Of a DNA stretch of 64,000 nt, positions 32,019 to 45,568 are shown in pieces. Every line of letters begins with the position of its first letter. The stretch's first letter is position 1. Source of the stretch: Rutidosis leptorrhynchoides (Eukaryota; Streptophyta; Magnoliopsida; Asterales; Asteraceae); NCBI RefSeq assembly GCF_046630445.1, contig NC_092341.1, positions 3,076,001 through 3,140,000 on the forward strand, read 5' to 3'. The notes below the pieces were generated by a model. That model was not told the DNA's origin. It ran no database searches and worked only from the letters and a program-made list of their open reading frames with translations. The translations under genes were made by a program, and so were the position numbers.

Positions 32019-35000
32019 TGATGTCGGTTAAAAAGTCACATTTTTACCCTGATATTAACCTCATTTATGATAGGGTAATTGACTATTATCTAAATAAGAA
32101 TTTATTTTCTTCATTTGGTAGATTATGTCATTACGAATGCTACATTTCAAGAATCACTAAAAACGGATGAAAAACGAGGAAAAACGAGCAAAACCGGCTA
32201 AGACAATTCACTCGCGCTTAAATTAATTATTTTATAAGTTTTGTAAAATATTATGTAGTTGATCCTATATTGTAGGGTACTTAATAATGCACGCGTGAGC
32301 GCAAGAATCACTTAAACTTGACAAGAAATTAAGAAGTTAGAGCGAAAACGGTGAAACCAAGAAAACTAAGCCAAACGGCCATGACACACGACCTGCCATG
32401 GACATACAACCTGCCAAGATCAAGCCTGCACAACCTGGGCACTTGGCCTGCCAGTGTACACGGCCTTCCATTGCCTCCCACACGGCTTGACAGGTTCTGC
32501 ATAATTACAAAATGCCATCAACATTTCCTATAAATGGAGGGCTTATGATTCAACTTCAATCATCAACCATTTCAACTCCAGTTACCATCAAACTTTTACA
32601 CACACTTCTTATCTTTCTCTAGAGTATCTCTCTCTCTTTACTTTCGCTCTCTAGATTAGAGAGAGAAAATTATGGATTTATGTAATAGTTCGGTGTAGAA
32701 GATAGTTTAACAATGTAACACTTTGGATCTTTTGAAGAAATACAAGTATTATTCGACACACATTATTTATCAGTAATATCCATCCTTTCTTTTATTAATT
32801 TGTCATAATGTGTTTTGTTTGATGTTTGTGACTTATTAATATTATAAATGCGTATTGCCATCATGTGCGAGTAATTGCTTGATTGTTTGTCATGATTTAA
32901 TAATGTTAGTTAGGGGTAGTTATCATTTTGTATTCACTTCTTTTCTATGATTTTAAACCTCGTTATAATCGTCCTTCCACCAATAAACGTGATTAAAACC
33001 TTTATAAAGTCGACAACTATATAGGTAATTAATTATTTGTGTTTATACATTGTTCAATGTATGAACTCATCGAAAATACTACAAAGTACATGGAGAATTA
33101 TCGTCAGACCAAATCAAAACATTGGTCAAGAGTATAAGACTCGCAAAAATACTGTCAACAGTAGAGTACAATGTTGATGTACTGTAGGAACACTTGAGCA
33201 TGGTCAAGGTTAAAAGCTATGGAACCACTATAAGTGTAGTACATTATGGAAACTCTATATGAGAAGTACATTCTAAGAAACACTGAGAGTGAAGTATATG
33301 GTGAATAACTAAGGAATTTATTGGGTAGATTTGAATAAGGGCTGGTTTAAGTCATAAATGGTGATTCAACGCACTTCAATACAAATTTAGTTTATAAACC
33401 TTAAAGGATGACGGAGAACCATCAGAGGTTCTAATTTGTCTATACACCTTTAGAATTTACCAAAACCATTGACAGGAAGTAATTCGGATAATCATAACCA
33501 TTCACTTAGGTGATACACTAAGGTGTTAAGTAAAGGTTAGATATTATATGTATATTACTATGCTACTTTATTCGTGCGCCTAATGTATGCATTGCATCCA
33601 AGATGGGATGCTTATATCATGTAAGTAACTAGAGGGGGAGTGAATAGTTACTTAATATGTTTTTAAAACTTTTTCGATTGATCACTAAACTTGATTAACT
33701 ATGATCAGCCAATTCAACTCAAACTTGATGTGTGTAGTGTTTATGTTCAAAATGATAAGTAAAGTAATGTAAAGAACATATACACAAAGATTTATAGTGG
33801 TTCAGGTGTATATTAACTAATCCACCTTAATCCACTCCCCGATTACACTAATCGGGATTTCTTGCTTCACTAAGCACTTTTCTCCAAACCCGGTGGAGAT
33901 CCGACTTACAAGTCTTCAACTTCTTTGGTAGACAACAAACCTAATCTTTCTAATCCTTTTAAAGACCAACTCCAACCTAGCTCAACTTGTCTTCAACTTG
34001 TCTTCAACTTGGACAAGTGTTAATCTCCAAATAAGATTAATCAACTTTCTAAGTCCTTTTAAGGAAGTAGATCACTATGCTAACCTATGCTTATAGTAAT
34101 TGAGGTTACAAGTCTCATACAATTTGTGATAATGATCCTAAGACAATTCTAGGACATACATCACACTAAGTAAAATCACAAGATAAACAATTTTGATTAG
34201 TAAGTTTACAATAACCAAATTCTATATCTATAAGATCATAGAATCTTCTCTTGCTTGATACACTTAAGTAGTAATTAAAGTTCTTATGATCTCTGGAAAT
34301 AAGCCTTTGAAATATGCAAGAGGGTCAACTTCAAATGCTCTCCAATGCTTGCTATTTATAGTGGAATTCAAAAACTAGCCGTTGTCACACGGTCACTGTC
34401 ACAGTCGACCGTGGTTCGACCGTGTGTGCCTCAGTCCAAAAATTGTATTCGTTATATAGCCGTTTGACTCAGATTTGAACACCATATTTTGGAATCTTTA
34501 CTCCTTATAGAACCTGCAAAAGAAACCCAATATACTGTACAAGTACTACATGCATTAAGTGTGTGAGATTTGGTATTATTGTGTGAAAATGACATGACAC
34601 TCCAAATGTGGTAAACCAAACATTCTTGGAGGAGTGTCTTGATTGTCATTTGGGGTAATCTTAGTTTGGTCAAGACTTAGTTAGGCTCATTAATGCATTT
34701 GGTTCAATCCTACAGACTAGTCAACATGTCATTAACTTCCTAGTTTCAATTAATCACAAATCATATTTATTTCAAGATTAAATAAAGATTAATTGAAAGA
34801 TGTCTTTCTAAGTTAAACATTAAGTGTGTAAAGACATCAATGTTAAGTTGTACTTGGACATGTTACATAGTGTGTTACTTAGACAAGACCAAATAGATTA
34901 TTGACCATTATTGCTTGTGAACCATTTTACACTTAATTCATTGAAGTAAACTAGTTATATGAATGCTAGTGTTCTAACTAGTTACACATAGCAAGTTTTA

Positions 35001-36634
35001 AGAGCATGTTAACAAGTTGGCAAATTAATGAGTATCAAACATATTAGCAAGTAATAAGTAATACTCACATATAGCAAGAGATCTAATATCAATCATATAG
35101 ATATTTGCACAACAATATGGTTCAAGCTTTAGCAAGCTTACTTGCAATATAACACATTGCATGATTAATGTGTAAGCACACACTAATGTCCAACACATGT
35201 ACAAGAAAAGAGCAATCTCTAGTTGGGACATGGTGACCATCCAAAATGTATTTAAGTGTATTTTATAATTACAAGTCTTTACTAGTAACACTTTAACATG
35301 TTGTTCTTCCTTAATTTGTCACTAAGTAATCTTTAATTGTAATTAGTGTTCGAGTGACATTAGCTTATGTGTGTTGGAACATGGTGATCTTCCTAAGAAT
35401 GTCTAGACAAGTTTTAAGATCACAAGTTATTGATTAACACTTAAGTGTTATGCTTAATCATGGTTAAATTGTCATTAATGTGTAGTTAAGCGTGATTAAC
35501 CAAGATTAGCGTTTTTATGACCAAAACTCAATTGAGTATGGAGAAGGCATATATTCTAAGCGTGTCGAGAAAGGTTTCATGAATTATAGATGTCGGGAAG
35601 TGGTCAAACTATATTTGGTCAAAAATGGTGACACTGAATTCTGCGGTCGCACTGCGGTTGACCGTGGTGATGACCGTGTAATTTGTTTTCACAAAACTGC
35701 GTTGCAGATTCAGTCTGGACTTCAACGGTCGACCATACCTTTGACCGTGTAACTTTAAATGATCTTTATTTTTATTCTAAGTTTTATTTAATTTGGTCAT
35801 TTGCAAGATCAAGTATGGATTAGTGAACTTGCGTGTTTTATGTTAAGATGTCGATCATCACTTATGCGTATGTATGTGTCATCATCAAAATATATTCTTT
35901 TGTTAAGCATCATACTTAACTTTAACTTTGTCAGTTAGTCCATTAACCAACATTCAACCAACATATCATTTACCAGATAAGTGTCGGGAGTTGAGCATAG
36001 TCCATCCGATCAAAATCATGATAACCTAGTTCCCCGTGACATGCTAATCGATAAAGTAGTTAGTATGGATCTAGTGTTTACACCAAGGTATATCTATCCA
36101 AAGAGTGTCTCGCAATCATCCCGACACTATGTTATCTTAAATCATGGTGAACCACGTCTTCTCTGTCCTTAGATGTTGTATGCTAGCTAGCTTACTTTAA
36201 TTTTACTGCTTTAATATTTAAATATAATTATAAGAATAAATCAACCCACCTATAGTCTTTTCACAATTTGGTATTCTAGATAAAGTGGTATCTATATAAA
36301 CCGGTTGGACTTTGTTGTTGGATTTTTCGAACACTCACCAATTTATTGGGACCAAAATGATCATGCTTCTCCACAAAAGGTGTACCTAGCTACTTGTCTT
36401 GGATACTAAATTGTGTATTAACCCCCAACTTAATCACTAAGTTATCTGAATAAGCTCTGTTTCAAATTCGACCACTCAAGGAACGACCCTAGGTCATATT
36501 TCCCCTTGCCGACCCATAGGAAGGAATAATAGATTTAGGCCCATCACATATAAATTAAATCAATTAGCACCCTCTTGAGACTCGTTCTGTCGACCACGTC
36601 ACGCCAAACGTAACCGACATTTTATGTGATATCA
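32019..36634 (+). repeat. Athila-type 5' LTR, split by a solo LTR
   Basis: The start TGATGTCGGTTAAAAAGTCAC matches the start of the minus-strand Athila LTR at 57072 (TGATATCGGCTAAAAAGTCAC). The end TGATATCA (to 36634) lies shortly before an Athila primer site. A CCTGCCA/ACGGCC-rich array at 32383-32497 precedes a TATA box (CCTATAAATGGAGG) near 32528. Removing the inserted 2.34-kb solo LTR leaves about 2.27 kb. It is old, given the state of the coding part that follows. Confidence 0.72.
33620..35963 (-). mobile_element. Solo LTR of a SIRE-type Ty1/copia element
   Basis: 2344 bp, flanked by TATCA on both sides (33615-33619 and 35964-35968). On the minus strand it begins TGTTGGTTGAATG and shortly after reads TTTTGATGATGACAC; it ends ATTCACTCCCCCTCTAGTTACTTACA. 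Both ends are typical of SIRE/Maximus LTRs. A TATA box (CTATAAATAG, plus 34352-34361) lies just downstream of a GACCGTG-rich array (34384-34432). There is no internal region, so it arose by recombination between two LTRs. It is inserted in the Athila LTR. Confidence 0.78.
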
Positions 36635-36650
36635 GAAGACTAGTAATCTT

Positions 36651-36667
36651 TGGCGCCGCTGCCGAGG
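36651..36667 (+). promoter_or_regulatory. Athila primer-binding site
   Basis: TGGCGCCGCTGCCGAGG is the standard Athila-type primer site (tRNA-Asp type), shortly after the LTR end. Confidence 0.8.
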
Positions 36668-39110
36668 AGCAGTAGTACGATTTGGAGTCTGTTTAGATTA
36701 GTTAGTTTTTAAGAGACCCTTTTGACTAGGATTCACTATCCCTGTTAGAAGTTATTAGTTTACCGTAGTTAAGTTAGATAATAGTAGCAAATTTAGATTA
36801 ATTAAAACATTTAAAATGGATTTTCTTATTAGTGAACCTTTAGGATGGTTTAACCTACTTAGAGCGCTAAGAATTCTTCCTACACATCTTTTCTTATATC
36901 TGATATCATATATTGTGCTCATCCGACGAGATCCACACTAAACTGCCGATAGTTCGACGATGGTTGCACGCATCACTCTCGTTGAAATCACCAAACCCTC
37001 GTTAGAAGAATGAGGAGGATCGATACTTTACTCATAGATTAACATAACGTATTTTGTGCTAAAGCATGACATCGTAGAACTAATTCAAAACCACTGTCAG
37101 TTCCACGGCTTACCAAATGATGATCCAAACTATCAAAAAGATAGATTCCTCTCCTTATTCAACTCATATAAGCAAAACGGGGTTAAGAAAGATGTAGTTC
37201 GTTTATATATGTTCCCCTATTTCTTAACTCTTCATGCACTAACATGGTTTGAGGGGTTAGAACCCAACTCTATCACCTCATGGGAGGATATGACAACCAG
37301 TTTCTTAACCAAGTACTTTTCTCCATCTAAACAAATCAGACTTAGAAATGATATCGTGAACTTTCAACAAGATTTCGATGAATCACTCTACACTACATTG
37401 GAGAGATTCAAGCATTTACTTCGGAAGTACTCGAACCACCGTCTTGAGAGCTCTGCCCAGATTTTGATCTTCTACAAAGGTCTGAATAAAAAAAACAAGT
37501 CTACTCTTGATGCTGTTTCTAAAGGTAAATTCATGAAAATCACCGCAGACGAGGCCAGGAGATTGATCTAGGAGATGAATATGCACCATCATGATTGGAA
37601 CACGGAAGAGCACATTTTATCAACAACACTGCTTTTCGCCTTCGATCCTATCAATACTAAAACCATCAAATATCTCTCGGAACAAACAGAAATGCTTACT
37701 AAAGAAGTCAGAGAGCTGAAGAAACTCCAGCAACATGTGTCTCAAGTGCAATCAAGCCAGAATTGTACTAGCTCACATTCTGCCAAGGTATACAAGGCTT
37801 GTGAGGACTCTGTTATATTCCCGATAAGTTTCCAGCTTATCCGTATAACTAACCGCTTAAAACTACCCCACCAGAGATAAATCGAGATGATGTCTTACTA
37901 CGAATCATCAATATGATTACACCAAGAAAAGACATGGCTGACCTAGTCATGAGTAATCATCCGAGGAGTCTTGAAAATCAAATAAGTTAGCTAAATTAAC
38001 GTCTCGATTCTCTAGGTAGTGTGCCTAACAATGACTCAAAGATGGCACATTGCCAACCTTCAGTTCCTCCTCAGGTGAAGAAACAAACTAATGCTCATTC
38101 GGCAGTAGTCGTTGAGTCATCTCCTAAACCCAATAGGAAAGCACCTATTCCATTCCCGGGCCGTCTCAAGCAATGACACAACAAGATGAAATATTTCAAG
38201 TTTGATGGTAAATTTTTGGACACTGTGTTTAAAACTCTTCATAGTAAGAAGTATTTTAAAGAAACTTATATCAACCAAGGATAAGGTACCCAAAGTACCC
38301 AATGTCCCGCTGAACGCGAATTGTTCAGCCATTCTCCTAAATACCCTTCCTGAAAAACTAGGGGACACCAGACGATTTACCCTTCCTTGTTCTATCTACC
38401 AATCTGGTACTATCTATTCTCTCGCTGACCTTGGTGCTAACATTAATCTCATGCTCTACTCACTGTTCCAGAAATTCGGAATTGGAAACCTTAACCCTAC
38501 TAAAATGAGCATCCAGCTAGCTGACCAATCCACTAGATATCCTAAGGGAATAGCTGTGAACGTCGTGGTTAAGGTCAATAAATTCTTTTTCCCGACTGAC
38601 TTTGTGGTTATGGATTTTAAAGAAGACGTAAAAAAACCCTATCATCTTAGGAAGGCCTTTCATGAATATAACCAAAGCGATCATTGACGTCTGCTCTCGG
38701 GCTATCACCTAACGAGCCCGTGGAGAAGAGGTCACTTTCACAATCGAGGAGTATGTATGTCCTTTAGATAGGAACGTCGAAGTAAATACCATCTACACTA
38801 GAAAAGTCATCTTCTCTCAATCAAATTATGAGAATGACGAGAAGAAGATAGAAGTAGCATACAAGATGGATGGCCCTCAAAACCTATCCAAACTTCTAAA
38901 TCTTCATTTCCACCTTCTTTTGATCTTTTAATGACTATAGAGGACTTCGTTCTGGAAGAAATCTCTGAACCAATTATTCTTGAAACTCTCAATCAGAGTG
39001 AAGAATAGGTGGATGAGGAAATAGAAATGGAGAGTCCAGATGAGAATAAAGAAATGGAGAATTCTAGAACCAAAGTAGTTTTTAATGTTGCTACCATAAT
39101 GGAGACCGAA
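36651..39110 (+). mobile_element. Athila internal region: degraded Gag and protease
   Basis: Gag at about 37056-37571 (FHGLPNDDPN, DVVRLYMFPYFLTLHALTWFEG, SITSWEDMTTSFLTKYFSPS) and a protease-region stretch at about 38300-38690 (ADLGANINLM, IQLADQSTRYPKGIAVNVVV) are typical of Athila. Multiple breaks are present and no reverse transcriptase or integrase follows. The sequence switches to copia at about 39110. Old and non-functional. Confidence 0.82.
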
Positions 39111-40727
39111 TACTGATACGCCAAATAATATGGCGGCTTATGGTGGAGGGAAAGGTTTTGAGATGAACCCTAGTAATACGCCAAATAATTTTTCATCATG
39201 CTTATCTTCTGTAAATGAAAGAATTCTAGAAAATAATTTGTCAAATGAGATCATGGAAAATAATACGTTAAATGCCCCTAAAGCTTCAGTTTTACATTTT
39301 AAGTCCCGAGATGACCAAGAATTTGAAAACAAACTCTCTGTTGACATGAAATTTCAAAAGGCCCCCCTTCCATTCCTTTTTCGAATAACCCCCTCGTTGA
39401 TCAATATTTACAAAACAATCCCTCAACTTTCAATTTTTAAATAAAACTATTAAAAACTCTTATTTAGAAAATAATGTTTCGTATGCTAATGCTGTTACAA
39501 ATGTAACAAAAAATGAGAATGGAATTTAAATTGTGGGCTACCGATAACATGACTTTCAAAAAATCTTACATTTGTTTCGAATCAAAACCTCGGATAAATA
39601 AAATTACCACTGCTAATCTAGGGGTTGTCCAAATAAAAGGGGGTGAGACAATTGAAATGACCCCAACCTTGAAATTATCTAATTGTTTGTATATTTCAAC
39701 CATATCTCATAAACTATTATCAGTTAGCAACATTACAAAGGAGCTAAATTGTTCTGTTTTATTGCATCCCACTTTTCGTATGTTACAAGATACTAGGTAC
39801 AGAGTGATCATTGGGCGTGACATCGAAAAATAAGGGTTATATTATGTACACGGAGTAACCCATCAAGGTCCTATGATACTTGCACACGGAACACCCGATA
39901 GGGTGGCTTGATTTTGGCATAGAAGGTTAGGTCACCCATCCGCTAGTTATTGAAATCTTCTTTTTTCAAAATTATTTCCATCAAATTACGCATTAGCTTG
40001 TGACACCTGTTTTTTTTGGTAAAAAGCCATAAAATTACTTTCGAACCTAATAATACAAGAAAATATTTCTTTTTCATTAATTCACTCAGATGTTTGGGGT
40101 CTAGCTCTAATAAACGGGCGGGGGAAGGGAGTTCGATATTTTTTACTCTTTATCGACTATTATACACAGATGTATTTTTTGATAAATAAATCAAAAGTTT
40201 TTGATATATTTTCATTATTTTATAAAATGATTCAAAATCAATTCCGTAAAAATATTCAAATTTTACGATATTATAATGGTTAAGAATTTGTTAAGAACTC
40301 AATGAAACAATTTTATCAAGATACAGCGATTATTCATCAAAAGTCGTGTCCTCATACCCCTAAAAAATGGGGTAGCTGCGCAGAAGATTCAGATACTTTT
40401 AGAAATGACTCGATCATTATTAATAGAGTCTAACGTTCTAAGATCCTTTTGGCCAGAAGCACTTGTCACAACAACTAATCTTATAAATCGTCTTCTGACC
40501 TGGGTTCTTAATCTTCCAAAACCACTTCAAGCACTATCAAATATTACCCTTAAACCAAGAGTTTCCGGTTGTTTTGTTTTTGTTCACATACCTAAACAAG
40601 AACTAATCAAACTTAACCCATAACAATTCGAAAAGCTGTCACATGTTCACTACAATGAACTATGAGTTTCTTAAGACTGACTATTACTATAGCCAAGCAC
40701 GGAGCTCGAAGATTAACAATAGGGTGG
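39111..40727 (+). mobile_element. Ty1/copia fragment: protease to integrase, degraded
   Basis: Contains copia protease-region sequence (ATDNMTF, LKLSNCLYI, LLSVSNITKELNCS) at about 39513-39833, then the GAG-pre-integrase zone (RRLGHPSASY) near 39930, and integrase pieces to about 40720. The 5' LTR and start of gag are missing at the Athila junction. Several breaks. Its 3' half probably continues at 42700 beyond the solo LTR. Confidence 0.8.
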
Positions 40728-42070
40728 TGATATGTTAAATCTACTTATAAAGTTAACTAGCAAAATACTAACAATTATCACATAAAGTCGGGCAACTAAA
40801 CCCGATCGTATATTATATAATAAGTAAAAGACCAGTTCGTTCCACAAAAAGTAGTTAATTAAGATTTCAAAAACTAATAACTATTCTAAGTAAATGAGGA
40901 GTTTTGATTTGAAATTAATTAAACTTAATTAAAACAAAATTAAACTAAACGAATAATCAAATGAGAAAAAAAGTGTTCACTTTTAATGCTCAACAAATGA
41001 CTATGATTGTTCTTTTGAAGTTAAACCCATTATTTAAGGTTATAAGTAATAGTTATATCAATTTCACAATATCAGTAACTAAGATCTAATAAATTCAATC
41101 AACTCACATTAACATCACAAAGATTTTATCCTATTTAATCAATGAAACTCTTTGTTGGTCAAACTCACATTAAACCTAAACTATTAAGATCATTCAAAAT
41201 AGTCTACACAATTTTATTGTCACAATACCATTCAATTGCCACCTACACTCATATGTAGATGTCTAAATCACTAAGTGTTAAAGTATGAACTACTTATCAC
41301 TAATTATCTCACAATAACAAGTCAATAATTCATATAATTGAATTAAAGCATATAAACAATCACAACGTGGATCTGTGAAAAAACATAATTAATGTAAACA
41401 TAATAACCTCAATAATAAAAATATAAAAAAAATCCATAATCATATGTCTTACATTAAAGTGAACACGATAAAATTTACCCTAGCATAATTGAAGATGAAA
41501 CAATCAAACACATGGACATGATAGAATTCATAATTAAATCACTAGAATAATGAAAACTAAAGTACCAATGATAATCTTGATCTAATCTTCGATCTTGATG
41601 ATGCCCTATCTTGAATAAGGTGAAAGATAGTTAAAAACCCCTTAAATTCGACCTCTTTCTCTCCAAAATTCGTATGTGTTGAATGGCAAAAAATCTTCCC
41701 TATTTATAAGAATTCCGTAACTTGCTGGCCAATCCAGACATTGATGTGCCACATCTATATGGGATGAGCCGCATCCTTTCACGTGTACAGGGCCATGCGC
41801 TGCATCTAAGGTGATGCGTCGCATCTTTTATCTTCTGTTAAGAACTGGGTCATTTTTCAAAGGACGATACGCCACATCTCAGACAGACGCACCGCATCCT
41901 ATGCTGATATTGACTTTTCTCTCGTTTCAACACATTTTGAGCTAAATTCTTCACTTATATCAACCTTGATGCTCCCTTTTAACGTTTTTCTCTTGAAACC
42001 ATCTTCTTGCACAAATAACAACTATATGTCTTCAATTATATGTCAAATGAATCAAATTAGACCGATGACG
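40728..42070 (-). repeat. Athila-type solo LTR
   Basis: About 1.34 kb on the minus strand. It ends ACATATCA like the other Athila LTR here and has a TATA box (CTTATAAATAGGG, plus 41695-41710). Upstream of that is an array of about six GATGCGNCGCATC-like motifs at 41742-41912. No primer site or internal region adjoins. The start near 42070 is uncertain and no target duplication was confirmed. It splits the copia element. Confidence 0.6.
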
Positions 42071-42699
42071 TGCGTAAAATATATATATATAAAATGCAAG
42101 TTATTAGGTGGTCTAGTTAACTAAAAGAAAACAAGTAGTGTCATATGCTTTATGCATTATTTGTTACGTCACCAGATTGTCTCTTACACGAAGTTATTTT
42201 TTTCGGTACTGACAGTTTAACTACTGCAAAAATAAAGTACATAATTATTCTTGTAGTCTATGTAATCATTCAACTCAATTTAATAAATAGATACATATTT
42301 CAATTGAAAGCATAAATGTTGTGTGTTAACATTGGCCCATTTAATTCATTAAGATATCAATATTCAATTTATATATAACAATATTTTTAATTTTAAATCA
42401 ATTACAGATTAAAGAAATATATATTAAGACTATAATTGAAATAGAAAGTACTAACAAACATAAGCTATAAGTATAAGCTATAAGTATAATGAATTGTATA
42501 ATACGAATTATTAAATAATAAATAATTTTATATCTATTGAAAGATGGTTTGATTTTCATCTCCAACCATCTAAATTTGCTAAATTATGAAAAATAAAAGT
42601 AGTAGTATAATTTCATAAAAGAAGAGTTGTACAACTGCTCAATCAGAGAAGAAACGAAAATTAAAAACTCAATTTTAAAACATGTGACTCGGTTACTTA
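42071..42699. other. AT-rich unassigned DNA inside the copia element
   Basis: AT-rich with a TATATATATATA run near 42083 and a direct repeat of ATAAGCTATAAGTATAAG near 42460-42490. No gene or known repeat seen. Confidence 0.4.
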
Positions 42700-44728
42700 A
42701 TGCCTAATGGAAGGGCCCAAGTGTATAAATTTTCATACTAAACCCTTGAAAAAGATTCCATCATGTGAAGAAATCAATCATAGTACCAAGTCATTAAGAG
42801 AAAAACAAAAATACAAGAAGAAAACTCATTACAAGATAAAAAAAAAGTGCAAGTCAAGCCAGATGAACTCAAAAAAATATTCCAGAGAAAGAACAAAGTT
42901 CAAGTCGAGAATCAACTAAAAAAGATATTCCAGACGAACAATAAAGTTCAAGTCGTGAAGCAACTCAATAAGATATTCCCAAACAACAAAGTTCAAGTCG
43001 GGAATCAACTCAAAGAGACGAACTACAAAGCCCAAGTCAAGCTCAGTCAGTCCAACAAAATTCAAGTCAAGCTCAAGAAAGTCAAAATGAATCAACTGAA
43101 GGGTATGTCTTGCCTCTAAGAGTCAATAGGGGAATTACACCAAAATAAGATGATCCTGAAAAAGAAGCCCTTAGATCCATATACCCGATGACAAATATTT
43201 TCAGAGGAAAATTTACCAGAAAAGCCAAAAAATTTACTTCTGCAATCTACTCTGAACACATACCAACATCGCTAGAACTAGCCTTAAAGTTAAAGAATCG
43301 AAGAGAGGTGATGGAAGCTGAGATGGAAGCTTTAAAAGAAAAATGATATGTGGGAAAAATGTATCCTTTTACGAGAAAAGAAGCCAGTAGGATGTCGTTG
43401 GGTCTTTACAATAAAATACAAAGCTGATGGCACTATTGAAAGATATAAAGCTCGGCTTGTGACAAAGGGATACACTTAGAGTTATGAGATTGATTACTTA
43501 GAAACTTTTTCATTAGTAGTCAAAATCGGCATATCAGAGCAGATAAGCCCATATACCAGTTTAATGTGAATAATGTTTTTTTACATGGATAACTCAAAGA
43601 AGAGGTCTACAAGGAAGGACAACTTGGGTTCACGATGAACTTTAAAGAAAGGGAAGTTTATCAGGTTAAAAGACTTTATATGGGTTAAAACAATCTCCTC
43701 GAGCTTGGTTTGGGAGATTCACTTTAGCAATGAAAAATTATGGTTTCGAATAAAGTAACTCGGATCACACTTTATTTCTCAAAAAAAAAAAAAAAAAATC
43801 GCATAACCTTCTTAATTATCTATGTTGACGCTATGATAATAACTGAAAATGATAGAGACGAGATTTATAACGTAAAAATAATATTTTTAGAGAATTTGAT
43901 ATGAAGGACTTGGGCAGATACAAATATTATTTGGGGATTGAAGTTTTACGGTCCAAGTGGAGAATATTTAAAAATAAGAAAAAATCCATCCTTGACCTAC
44001 TTATTGAAACATAGATGATAAAGATGACTATGTATGGAATATAGAGATGAGCTAGCAGATCGAGGACAATACCAAAGAATCATATAAAATATCATATGTC
44101 TCTCACATACTCGTCCAGGCATTGCACATGCAATAGGGGTTATGAGTCAGTTCATGCATCAACGTTAAACTCATCAGATGAATGTTGCATGGAGGATAAT
44201 CAGATATCTAAAAGGAACCGTGTGAGATGGAGTCTTATAGAAACCAAATGGTCATCTAAAGACACAAATCAATACGAATGCAGTCAGGGCAGGAGAAGAA
44301 GGAAACATAAGATCTACATCCGGATTCTTTGCCCTAGTCGGAGGAAACATGGTTGCATAAAGGAGCAAGAAGCAAAATGTAGTTGCTCTCTCAAGTGCTA
44401 AAGTAGAATTTAGAGGGATAAAAAAGGGGTACAAGAAGTGTTATGGATTCAAAAACTTCTTACAGAACTAGGATTCTCACCGAAAGACACCGGTAAAATT
44501 ATGTGTGAAATTTCCAAGAACCCGATTCCACACGATCAAACCAAGCATATAGAGGTCGACAAATATTTCATCAGAGACAAACTAGAAGCAAACATTATCT
44601 CACTGCCTTGTGTAAGATCATAAGATCAGTTATCGGATATATTAACAAAGTTGGTCAATGGAAGACTTTACAACGATGTACTTGTCAATTTGAATGTTGG
44701 GAACCCCACTATTCAACCTGAGGGGGAG
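42700..44728 (+). mobile_element. Ty1/copia fragment: linker, RT and RNase H, degraded
   Basis: A tandem-repeated linker at about 42845-43090 (units containing AAAGTTCAAGTCG...AATCAACT) is followed by reverse transcriptase remnants (AMKNYGF, YYLGIEVL) and the RNase H end (DQTKHIEVDKYFIRD). It closes with the polypurine tract CTGAGGGGGAG before a 3' LTR. Many breaks. Probably the other half of the copia element at 39111-40727. Confidence 0.75.
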
Positions 44729-44903
44729 TGTTAGAAATATTAAAGATGGCGGCTAATATCTAACTGTTTCTTCTTTCATGCAAACCAACAGCTAGTTAGT
44801 GTAATAAAAATATTAGGCTCCTTTCCATGCATATGTTATTTTTGAGGCTATAAATTGTAGCAATTTTGTACACCGAAAACCAATTACAGTGAATACAATA
44901 ACA
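44729..44903 (+). repeat. Short Ty1/copia 3' LTR
   Basis: 175 bp from TGTTAGAAATATTAAAG to ACAATAACA, directly after a polypurine tract, with GGCTATAAATTGT as TATA box. Short LTRs are common in several copia lineages. Confidence 0.75.
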
Positions 44904-45019
44904 ATCTATGGATCTTTCGTATTTAATTCTTTTTTTCTTGATAAAATGTAAATATAGTAATTATTTGTTTAATTTCTTTATTATTTATTCACTATATGGA
45001 TGTAATTTACAATCTATTA

Positions 45020-45568
45020 ATACAAATTTCTTGGGGATTGAAGTTTTACAGTTTCAACGGAGAATTTTTATTAATCAGAAGAAATACATCCTTGACCTAC
45101 TTACTGAAACAGGGTTGATAGTTTGCAAACCTACTAAAACTACGATGTTGCGTATCAAAGACTATGTATGGAAGATAAAGCCGAGCTAGCGGATCGTGGA
45201 CAAAATCAAAGCCTCGTAGAAAATCTCATATATCTCTCATATACTCGTCCAGGCATTATACATGCAATAGGGGTTATGAGTCAGTTCATACATCAACCTC
45301 AAGCACATCACATGGAAGCTGCATGGATGATAATCAGATATCTAAAAGGAACTGTCGAAAATGGAGTCTTATATAAACCATATGGTCATCTAGAGACACA
45401 AATCAATACAAATGTAGTTAGGGTAGGAGAAGAAGGAAACATAAGATCTACATCCGGATTCTTTGCCCTAGTCGGAGGAAACATGGTTGACAAAGGAGCA
45501 AGAAGCAAAATGTAGTTGCTCTCTCAAGCGCTAAAGTAGAATTTAGAGGGATAAAAAAAGGGTACAAG
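45020..45568 (+). mobile_element. Second copy of the copia RT/RNase H segment
   Basis: Repeats most of 43910-44440 in the same orientation with many differences (LGIEVLQFQRRIFINQKKYI, SYTRPGIIHAIGVMSQFIHQ, RSTSGFFALVGGN). It is cut at 45568 by the Tekay LTR, in the word GGTACAAG where the first copy continues. It is a separate, less decayed copy of the same family or a tandem duplication. Confidence 0.75.

Noticed and set aside
32351-32533. Short open frame with Pro/Leu-rich sequence
   Set aside because: Lies in the promoter-proximal repeat array of the Athila LTR; not a protein.
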